Shown here: one piece after another, positions 34,451 to 40,467 of the stretch
Numbering within the stretch: position 1 is the stretch's first letter
Layout: the number at the start of each line of letters is the position of its first letter
DNA from: F23-D06 sp947165685
GTDB taxonomy: Bacteria > Bacteroidota > Bacteroidia > Bacteroidales > WCHB1-69
Direction of reading: 5' to 3'
Assembly: GCA_947165685.1 (NCBI GenBank)
Contig: CAMVBK010000010.1
Coordinates: 9,181-73,180, forward strand
Length of the DNA stretch: 64,000 bases
The notes under the pieces: generated by a model
Database searches by the model: none
Told to the model about the DNA's origin: nothing
Seen by the model: only the letters and a program-made list of their open reading frames with translations
Position numbers and translations under genes: made by a program

Positions 34451-34996
34451 ATGATCGACCAAATTATCGCTTTCAACAAAACCTTCGTGGCGCAGAAGGG
34501 CTACGAACAATACCTCACCGACAAGTACCCCGACAAGAAGTTGGCGGTGCTGTCGTGCATGGACACCCGTCTGACGGAGCTGCTGCCCGCCGCGCTCGGA
34601 CTGAAGAACGGCGACGCGAAGATCATCAAGAACGCCGGCGGGCTGGTGATTTCCGCCTTCGACTCGGCGATGCGCAGCCTGATTGTGGCCATCTACGAGC
34701 TCGGGGTGGAGGAGATCATGGTGGTGGCGCACTCGCACTGCGGGGCCTGCCACATGAGCTACGACCACTTCCACCACGAGATGATCGCCCGCGGGGTGAC
34801 GGACGAGACCCTCGACACCATCCGCCAATGCGGCATCGACCTGAACCACTGGTTGGAGGGCTTCAAGGACACCCCGACCTCCGTCCGCAAAACCGTCGAG
34901 ACCATCAAGACGCACCCGCTCGTTCCGAAGGACATCGTGGTGCGAGGCTTCATCATCGATTCAGAGACGGGGAAGCTGGAGGAGATAGAGGGATAA
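34451..34996 (+). CDS. Beta-class carbonic anhydrase (intact copy)
   Basis: 181 residues. Zinc ligands and catalytic dyad are visible: Cys36-Met-Asp38-Thr-Arg40 and His94-Ser-His-Cys97 (HSHCGAC). The C-terminal VPKDIVVRGFIIDSETGKLEEI completes the fold. It interconverts CO2 and bicarbonate in the cytoplasm. No own -7 element is seen, since the MazF-like gene ends 11 bp upstream. Two decayed copies follow at 38065 and 40318. Its stop overlaps the next gene's start by 1 bp. Confidence 0.93.
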   Translation: MIDQIIAFNKTFVAQKGYEQYLTDKYPDKKLAVLSCMDTRLTELLPAALGLKNGDAKIIKNAGGLVISAFDSAMRSLIVAIYELGVEEIMVVAHSHCGACHMSYDHFHHEMIARGVTDETLDTIRQCGIDLNHWLEGFKDTPTSVRKTVETIKTHPLVPKDIVVRGFIIDSETGKLEEIEG

Positions 34997-35433
34997 TGCT
35001 AACCGTCCGCCATATCCGCCATTGGTACGAGCCGAAGCTGCCACACGCGGTCTTCATCAACGGTTTTTTCGCAGGGATGATGAGGGACCACGACCTGCGC
35101 ATTGAGGCACCGCCCGGAAAATACAGCCTCCGGGTGCAGTTCGGCGGCCCCCTGCGGTTGGGCAAAAGCGGCAAGAGCATCGACCTGTCGCTGTCATCTA
35201 CCACGCAGGTGGAGATACCGCAAAACGGGGAGGTCCTCTGCACGTTCCACGACCGCGAACGCCTCTGGAACGTCCTGTTCGACATCGACCTCGTCCTGTG
35301 GATCGTCTCCTGGTTCGTCACCATGCCCCCGCTCTACAAGATTCTTTCCAATGTCTTCTTCGCGATTTGGCTGGTGCGGTTGGTGGTGATACGGAAGCGG
35401 TATTATAAGATAGGTTGTACAAATACCCAATAA
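34996..35433 (+). CDS. Small membrane protein with N-terminal PEGA-like beta domain
   Basis: 145 residues. The first 80 (AVFINGFFAGMMRDHDLRIEAPPGKYSLRVQFGGP) resemble a PEGA-type carbohydrate/surface-binding beta fold. Residues about 95-130 form two transmembrane helices (VLFDIDLVLWIVSWFVTM, FFAIWLVRLVVI) followed by positive charges. The start overlaps the carbonic anhydrase stop, so the two are coupled. No function recognised. Confidence 0.65.
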   Translation: MLTVRHIRHWYEPKLPHAVFINGFFAGMMRDHDLRIEAPPGKYSLRVQFGGPLRLGKSGKSIDLSLSSTTQVEIPQNGEVLCTFHDRERLWNVLFDIDLVLWIVSWFVTMPPLYKILSNVFFAIWLVRLVVIRKRYYKIGCTNTQ

Positions 35434-35435
35434 AT

Positions 35436-35891
35436 ATGAACGCTTCAGAATATATTCAGAAACTTGGCCTTGAGCCCCACCCCGAAGGAGGCTATTACCG
35501 ACAACTGTTCGGTAACGACGAAACAGGCGACAAGGCGGTCTCCACCATCTACTACATGCTGACCGCCAACGACATATCGGCGTTCCATCGTCTGCACGAC
35601 ATGGTGGAAATCTGGTATTTCCACGCGGGCGAACCGCTCAATATCTATGTTATCGACCCAGACGGGACGCTGACCGTCCACGAACTTTCCGAGCAGGACG
35701 AAATGCAGGTGATCATCCAACCGGAGCAGTGGTTTGCCGCCGAGATTCCCTCCAAGCGCGGTTTCTGCCTCGTCGGGTGCGCTGTCGGTCCGGCCTTCCG
35801 TTTCGACAATTTCGAGCTGGCCAAAATGGACGAGTTGTTGGAGCTGTATCCCCAGCACGGTGAACTGATCGAGAGAATGTGCAAGGTGTAA
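35436..35891 (+). CDS. Cupin protein, DUF985 family
   Basis: 151 residues. EYIQKLGLEPHPEGGYYRQLF, STIYYMLTANDISAFHRLHDMVEIWYFHAGEPLNIYVI and the closing VIIQPEQWFAAEIPSKRGFCLVGCAVGPAF are the DUF985 cupin pattern. It lies 2 bp after the preceding stop, so it is probably in the same transcript as the carbonic anhydrase. Some relatives have been linked to sugar-like ligands. Role unknown. Confidence 0.85.
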   Translation: MNASEYIQKLGLEPHPEGGYYRQLFGNDETGDKAVSTIYYMLTANDISAFHRLHDMVEIWYFHAGEPLNIYVIDPDGTLTVHELSEQDEMQVIIQPEQWFAAEIPSKRGFCLVGCAVGPAFRFDNFELAKMDELLELYPQHGELIERMCKV

Positions 35892-35906
35892 CCGCAAAAT
35901 CATCCT

Positions 35907-37094
35907 TTACGGACATTCCACCGCCCGTATTCTCACCGTGTCGCGCACATCGCGGTCGAGGTAGTATATCTCCACCGCCTGGCCATTTCCGAGGGATTCC
36001 TTGGAAAAGAGATAGGGCTCCAGCTGCAAATTAAAACTGTCTGTGAGAAAACGCTGGCCGGATGGCGTCATCAGCATCGCTACCATACAATCCTCTTTTT
36101 CGCAAATGAAGCGGTATATTCGCCGGCCATCGAACTCCACTAAGGCCACCTCTTTGAAACAGGCGGCGGTGTCGGGCACCACGATGGTGTCGCAGCGGCC
36201 TTCCCAATTGGCTGCCAGCATTTTGCATTGGTCATCCAACACGGTGAACGGAAGCCCGGCCTCTTGCAGATATTGATTGTTATACATTTTGTGACCTAAC
36301 AACAACCTCTCATATTTTATTTTTGGAGCGGGCGGGAAAGACAACGTTTTCCACAAATTGTCGGTGAAGTAACCATACTGCTCGGACTCCACGCTGCACA
36401 CGCAACGAGACATCACCGGACGGTCGGGAAAGACGGTATGATAGAGTATCAGCCTGTCCTCCAGGCATATCGGGGCAAGCGGGTCCCGATCCCCGTTGAG
36501 CCGCATTCCGATCACCATGGCGGGGTCGTGCAACGGCGGACGCCAGCCGTCATACGGGCACGCCCGAGTGTGATAGCGGAAATGCATCCCTAAAATCCGT
36601 TCCGTCATCGGGTTGCGCTTGTCGTACTCGCCACTGCGCACCCCGTTCGCCGCCGAACGGAAGGTCAGACCGCTCCACAGCACAAAAACGGCACACATCG
36701 CCAAGCCGCCGGCATACCAAAGCCGCACCTTCTTGTTGACGGGATGCACCAGATTGCACCATATCAGCACAAACAGGAACCATTGCGGTATAGGGAGAAT
36801 GATGTTGTCGGGAAAGGTGAAACAGAGCCAATAGAGAAACACGCCCGTGCTGAGGCCGCACATCAGGGCATTGGGCCGCCACAACGGTGTGCGCTCCAAC
36901 CAGGTGAACAGGATGATGTTCAGGAAGCTCAGCACCTGCACGACCGCGGCCCACACCACGAACACGCAGAAACCGCCGTTGAAGTGGTGGTTCAACGCCA
37001 CAGAGACGATGACAAAAAACAGGTTTAGGAACGGCATCACCTTGTATCTCAATTGTTTGCCGTGATTCGAAAGAAAATAAGCGATATGACCCAT
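35907..37094 (-). CDS. Polytopic membrane protein with large soluble C-terminal domain, unknown
   Basis: 395 residues from the ATG at 37094. The N-terminal 150 residues contain about five transmembrane helices (PFLNLFFVIVSVALN, FCVFVVWAAVVQVLSFLNIILF, CGLSTGVFLYWLCFTF, QWFLFVLIWCNLV, AGGLAMCAVFVLWSGLTF). The remaining 240 residues are soluble with several cysteines (CVCSVESEQYGYF, ICEKEDC). No family was recognised. It converges on the DUF985 gene with 15 bp between the stops. Confidence 0.65.
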   Translation of the reverse strand: MGHIAYFLSNHGKQLRYKVMPFLNLFFVIVSVALNHHFNGGFCVFVVWAAVVQVLSFLNIILFTWLERTPLWRPNALMCGLSTGVFLYWLCFTFPDNIILPIPQWFLFVLIWCNLVHPVNKKVRLWYAGGLAMCAVFVLWSGLTFRSAANGVRSGEYDKRNPMTERILGMHFRYHTRACPYDGWRPPLHDPAMVIGMRLNGDRDPLAPICLEDRLILYHTVFPDRPVMSRCVCSVESEQYGYFTDNLWKTLSFPPAPKIKYERLLLGHKMYNNQYLQEAGLPFTVLDDQCKMLAANWEGRCDTIVVPDTAACFKEVALVEFDGRRIYRFICEKEDCMVAMLMTPSGQRFLTDSFNLQLEPYLFSKESLGNGQAVEIYYLDRDVRDTVRIRAVECP

Positions 37095-37171
37095 ATTGAT
37101 TGAATGATGGTGAGGAAGGAACAACGAGGGTGAGCACTGAAATATTGTTGCGGGAAGGTGCATCCCGAATT

Positions 37172-37302
37172 TTACGCAAACTCATACTGCAAGATGGCAA
37201 TGTTCAGCGCGTCTTCTAACTTGCAGATAGTTTCCAAAGAGAGATTTTCCTCTCCTTTCAACAACTTGGAAATGTACTGGACAACGGCGGACGGACAAAA
37301 CA
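37172..37302 (-). pseudogene. 3' remnant of an XRE-type antitoxin gene
   Basis: On the minus strand the frame ending at 37172 reads FCPSAVVQYISKLLKGEENLSLETICKLEDALNIAILQYEFA, the recognition-helix end and C-terminus of a small HTH antitoxin (usual form QYISKLLKGxENLTLETI). The N-terminal half of the HTH and any partner toxin are missing. It lies in the 286-bp gap before the RelB-like gene. Confidence 0.65.
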
Positions 37303-37345
37303 TGGCAAAAGCATAGGCTTGATGATTGTGCATTGGGAAAAAGTG

Positions 37346-37353
37346 TATCTTTG
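37346..37353 (+). promoter_or_regulatory. -7 element (TATCTTTG) for the RelBE-like pair
   Basis: TATCTTTGC 27 bp before the ATG at 37381. It excludes the in-frame start at 37333. Confidence 0.6.
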
Positions 37354-37380
37354 CGGCGAAATTCTAAAACAACAACAGAT

Positions 37381-37605
37381 ATGACGGCAATAACCATCAA
37401 CATACCGAATCATGAAGTCAGCTTTTTCAAAAAAATGATTTCAAAGATGGGTTGGACGTATAGTGAAGCAGATGTCGTACCATCGAAGGCCTCACCTAAG
37501 GAGCAGGCTTTGGCCAAAGTTGACCATGCCTTTGGCCAACTTCAACAGATGAAAGAAGGCAAGATTAGAGGTGTAAATGCAGAAGATTTGCTCAATGAAC
37601 TGTAA
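37381..37605 (+). CDS. RelB/DUF2683-like antitoxin
   Basis: 74 residues: MTAITINIPNHEVSFFKKMISKMGWTYSEAD, then a polar helix (EQALAKVDHAFGQLQQMKEGKIRGVNAEDLLNEL). A beta strand followed by helices is typical of small Bacteroidales antitoxins. It overlaps the toxin gene by 11 bp. Confidence 0.75.
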   Translation: MTAITINIPNHEVSFFKKMISKMGWTYSEADVVPSKASPKEQALAKVDHAFGQLQQMKEGKIRGVNAEDLLNEL

Positions 37606-37936
37606 AATCACCACAACACCGGATTTTGCCCGCGATTTGAAGCAATTATCCAAGCGCTATCCCTCTATTAAACAAGATTTTGGACATTTTCTCGAAACGT
37701 TGCGCGAAACACCTCAAATGGGGATTCCTCTTGGCAAACACTTGCGCAAAGTGCGCTTTTCCATATCTTCCAAAGACAAAGGAAAAAGCGGCGGGGCAAG
37801 GGTTATCACCCATGTTGTCCTTGTCGAAACAAATGAAACAGACATAACACTTGTCACTCTATATGACAAATCTGACCAAAATAGTATCACCGACAAAGAA
37901 CTGAAAATGTTGATGAAGCGAAACGGATTAGAGTAG
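37595..37936 (+). CDS. RelE/ParE-family toxin
   Basis: 113 residues. MNCKITTTPDFARDLKQLSKRYPSIKQDFGHFLETLRETPQMGIPLGKHLRKVRFSISSKDKGKSGGARVITHVV is the RelE/YafQ-type fold pattern, with the basic cleft residues in LRKVRFSISSKDKGKSGGARV. It is expected to cleave mRNA on the ribosome. The start inside the antitoxin gene implies coupled translation. Confidence 0.85.
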   Translation: MNCKITTTPDFARDLKQLSKRYPSIKQDFGHFLETLRETPQMGIPLGKHLRKVRFSISSKDKGKSGGARVITHVVLVETNETDITLVTLYDKSDQNSITDKELKMLMKRNGLE

Positions 37937-38064
37937 AATGTCCACTGCCTGACCATTCCCGAGGAATTCAGCAAATGTTTACCATCCCATGTTGCGAGAC
38001 AAAGTATTCGAACGGTTCGTTTGTTTTTTTCTATTTTTGCGGAGAATTTGAAGAACGACTAATT

Positions 38065-38208
38065 ATGATCGACCAAATTATCGAATACAACAAAACCTTC
38101 GTGGCACAGAAGGGCTGTGAGACCCACCCGCTCGTACCAAAGGATATCATGGTGCGAGGCTTCATCATCGATTCGGAGACGGGGAAGTTGGAGGAGATTG
38201 AAGGATAA
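38065..38208 (+). pseudogene. Internally deleted second copy of the carbonic anhydrase gene
   Basis: The frame reads MIDQIIEYNKTFVAQKGC then ETHPLVPKDIMVRGFIIDSETGKLEEIEG: residues 1-17 and about 152-181 of the intact copy joined in frame, 47 residues in all. Both zinc-ligand motifs are lost. It keeps a good -7 element (TATTTTTG, 38032-38039). It must have arisen by gene duplication followed by loss of about 400 bp. Confidence 0.92.
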
Positions 38209-38217
38209 TGCGATGCG

Positions 38218-38344
38218 AAACTCAGGTGCGGGAACCATATTAAAATATGCTGTTTCCGCACTTGAGTTTAGCCATTTTGTTGTGTTTGCGCAAAACTCGG
38301 GTGCGGAAACCCATAAAAAAAACAGTGTTTCCGCACGTGAGTTT
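38218..38344. repeat. Four-arm inverted-repeat array AAACTCnnGTGCGGAAAC
   Basis: Four 18-bp arms, alternating in orientation, lie at 38218-38235 (+), 38252-38269 (-), 38293-38310 (+) and 38327-38344 (-). Each pair has a 16-bp spacer, and 23 bp separate the pairs. Within a pair the arms differ at two positions. Each pair can fold into a long hairpin. The array ends 8 bp before the first -7 element of the AAA ATPase gene, so it is either a double operator or a repeated mobile palindrome. Confidence 0.85.
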
Positions 38345-38351
38345 GATATGA

Positions 38352-38368
38352 TATTTTTGCTATTTTTG
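38352..38368 (+). promoter_or_regulatory. Tandem -7 elements for the AAA ATPase gene
   Basis: TATTTTTG occurs at 38352-38359 and again at 38361-38368, 20-30 bp before the ATG at 38389 and directly after the inverted-repeat array. Confidence 0.6.
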
Positions 38369-38388
38369 CACCCGAAAAAGCAGTCGTT

Positions 38389-39822
38389 ATGGACAAGAAC
38401 CTCTTTATCGGGCGTGAGTATGAAATCCGCCAGTTGGAAAAATATCGCAACTCCAAGGAATCGGAGTTTGTCATCGTTTATGGTCGCCGCCGCGTCGGGA
38501 AGACCTTCCTCGTCAAGGAGTTCTTCGACGACACGTACGATTTCAAGGTTACGGGACTTTACAAGAAACCCAAGAAGACGCAACTCAAGAACTTCTATCT
38601 CGCCCTGCAGGAATATGGCGCAGACGTGAAGAAGGCGCCGGCGGACTGGTTGGAGGCTTTTGCCGAACTGAAGAAACTCCTGAAAAACATTAGCGAAGAC
38701 AGGAAGAAAATCGTCTTTATCGACGAGCTTCCGTGGTTGGACACCCGGCAGAGCGAGTTCTTGGCGGCCTTCGAATCTTTCTGGAACGGTTGGGGCGCCC
38801 AACAGAACGACATTATGCTGGTGGTGTGCGGCTCCGCTACCACGTGGATCACCAAAAAAATCCTGTCCGACCAGGGTGGCTTGTTCAACCGTGCCGCACG
38901 ACGGCTCTACCTGATGCCATTCACTCTCCAGGAGACGGAAAGGTATCTGGTCTCGCGGGGCATCCACTGGAGCCGCTACGACATCGTGGAGTGCTACATG
39001 ACGATGGGTGGCATCCCATACTATCTGAAACTTCTCGACAACGAACTCTCTTATCTCGCCAACATCGATGCGGTGTTCTTCAAGCCCAAAGGCCCGCTGT
39101 GGGATGAGTTCGACCACCTTTACGAAACCCTGTTCGGCTCTTCGAAAGGATACCTGAAAATCATTGAGGCATTGGCTGCGAGGAAATCGGGCCTCACCCG
39201 GAAAGAAATCATCGACGAAACGCATTTAGAAGACAACGGACTTCTCACAGAAATGCTGAAAAACCTGTCGGACAGTCAGTTCGCAAGAACATATAACACC
39301 TTTGGATACAATGAAAAAAAAGTGGTGTACCAGCTCTCCGACTATTACACGCTGTTTTACCTGCGCTTCTTGAAAGGGAAGCAAAATCCCGACGAACATT
39401 TTTGGAGCCACTTTCTCGACAACCCGGCAAAAAGCAGCTGGGCGGGGCAGACCTTTGAGCAAGTATGCAAAGATCATATCAGCCAAATCAAGAAAGCCAT
39501 CGGAATCAGCGCATTGTTGACGGACATTTCCACTTGGCAAGGCTCTTCGGAAAGCGGGAAGGCGCAGATTGACCTCATCATCGACCGTCGCGACCGTACG
39601 ATCAACATTGGCGAAATCAAGTTCTCCGTGGATGAATTTGCCATTGACAAGGATTATGAGGAGAGGCTCAGAAAAAAACTTCAGGTGTTCCGCGAAGCCA
39701 CTCACACGCGCAAAGCCTTGCAGTTGGTCATGATCACCACCTACGGAGTCCGACAGAACGCCCACAGCGGCATTGTACAGACGCAGGTGAGGATGGACGA
39801 CTTGTTTGTGAAAGAAGCGTGA
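38389..39822 (+). CDS. AAA ATPase with C-terminal DUF234 nuclease-like domain
   Basis: 477 residues. FIGREYEIRQLEKYRNS is the family start, with Walker A GRRRVGKT (32-39) and Walker B KIVFIDELPW (near 105-114). The C-terminal third (GQTFEQVCKDHISQIKKAIG, AQIDLIIDRRDRTINIGEIKFS) is DUF234, with the D...ExK pattern of PD-(D/E)XK nucleases. Such ATPases are very common in Bacteroidales and archaea. Their role is unsettled, with links to mobile or toxin-like elements. It is monocistronic behind the inverted-repeat array. Confidence 0.85.
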   Translation: MDKNLFIGREYEIRQLEKYRNSKESEFVIVYGRRRVGKTFLVKEFFDDTYDFKVTGLYKKPKKTQLKNFYLALQEYGADVKKAPADWLEAFAELKKLLKNISEDRKKIVFIDELPWLDTRQSEFLAAFESFWNGWGAQQNDIMLVVCGSATTWITKKILSDQGGLFNRAARRLYLMPFTLQETERYLVSRGIHWSRYDIVECYMTMGGIPYYLKLLDNELSYLANIDAVFFKPKGPLWDEFDHLYETLFGSSKGYLKIIEALAARKSGLTRKEIIDETHLEDNGLLTEMLKNLSDSQFARTYNTFGYNEKKVVYQLSDYYTLFYLRFLKGKQNPDEHFWSHFLDNPAKSSWAGQTFEQVCKDHISQIKKAIGISALLTDISTWQGSSESGKAQIDLIIDRRDRTINIGEIKFSVDEFAIDKDYEERLRKKLQVFREATHTRKALQLVMITTYGVRQNAHSGIVQTQVRMDDLFVKEA

Positions 39823-39858
39823 TTTTACTTGAACTGTAGAAATAATATTGTTAAAAAC

Positions 39859-40236
39859 ATGGAAATCACCCTGCTCTTGGAATACGCCGACCGTGCGCAG
39901 CTACGGCAGTGGCTCACGGACAATCACCGGTCAGCCAAGGAGTGCTGGGTGGCGACATACCGCGGTAAAACGCCGTTGCCCGGTCCCTGCCTGCCCTACC
40001 TCGACGTGGTGGAGGAAGCCCTCTGCTTCGGCTGGATCGACAGCACCTGCAAGCGCCTGCCCGACGGCCGCTTGGCGCAACGTCTCTCGCCGCGCCGCAA
40101 GAACAGCCACTGGACGGACTTGAACAGGCAGCGCTGCGCCGACCTCGAACGCCGTGGCCTGATGACGGAGGCGGGGAAAATGTGTGTTCGCGAATTCAGC
40201 GAGTTTTTATCAAAGCCCTATTGCAACCCGCAATAG
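39859..40236 (+). pseudogene. YdeI/OmpD-associated family protein, C-terminally truncated
   Basis: 125 residues. LRQWLTDNHRSAKECWVATYRGKT, YLDVVEEALCFGWIDSTCKRLPDGRLAQRLSPRRKNSHWTDLNRQRCADLERRGLMTEAGK is the start of YdeI-type proteins, which usually run to about 190 residues. After GKMCV the family sequence is replaced by REFSEFLSKPYCNPQ. The protein may be unstable or inactive. It lies between the ATPase and a stretch of repeats and remnants. Confidence 0.75.
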
Positions 40237-40252
40237 AGTCCATAATAAAAAT

Positions 40253-40301
40253 GTTGCGCACAAACAACATTTTTTTTTGAAAAGTGTTGCCTGTGCGCAA
40301 C
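40253..40301. repeat. 10-bp inverted repeat GTTGCGCACA / TGTGCGCAAC
   Basis: Perfect arms at 40253-40262 and 40292-40301 with a 29-bp spacer containing a T9 run. It follows the truncated YdeI gene and precedes the third carbonic-anhydrase remnant. It could be a hairpin terminator-like element or the end of a small repeat. Confidence 0.65.
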
Positions 40302-40317
40302 AAATTCTTGACCTTGC

Positions 40318-40369
40318 CGCCCGAATTATCGCTTCCAACAAGCCGTTCGTGGCGCAGGAGGGCTGCGCA
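40318..40369 (+). pseudogene. 5' remnant of a third carbonic anhydrase copy
   Basis: About 50 bp (ARIIASNKPFVAQEGC in translation) match codons 2-18 of the intact gene (DQIIAFNKTFVAQKGY) at roughly 80-85 percent by eye. The start codon and everything after this piece are missing. Confidence 0.7.
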
Positions 40370-40435
40370 GCGCCAGGCGTTAGTCGAAAGGATGTGCAAA
40401 AAGTGCTCGGGCGACAATAGAACCGGATTTTTTTG

Positions 40436-40443
40436 TACTTTTG
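40436..40443 (+). promoter_or_regulatory. -7 element (TACTTTTG) for the helicase gene
   Basis: TACTTTTGC 24 bp before the ATG at 40468. Confidence 0.6.
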
Positions 40444-40467
40444 CCCTTTGGTTTTTAGCAGAACAAC

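Noticed and set aside
38218..38344. Rho-independent terminator pair
   Set aside because: Hairpins could form, but no T-run follows either pair and no gene ends directly upstream apart from the collapsed carbonic anhydrase copy.
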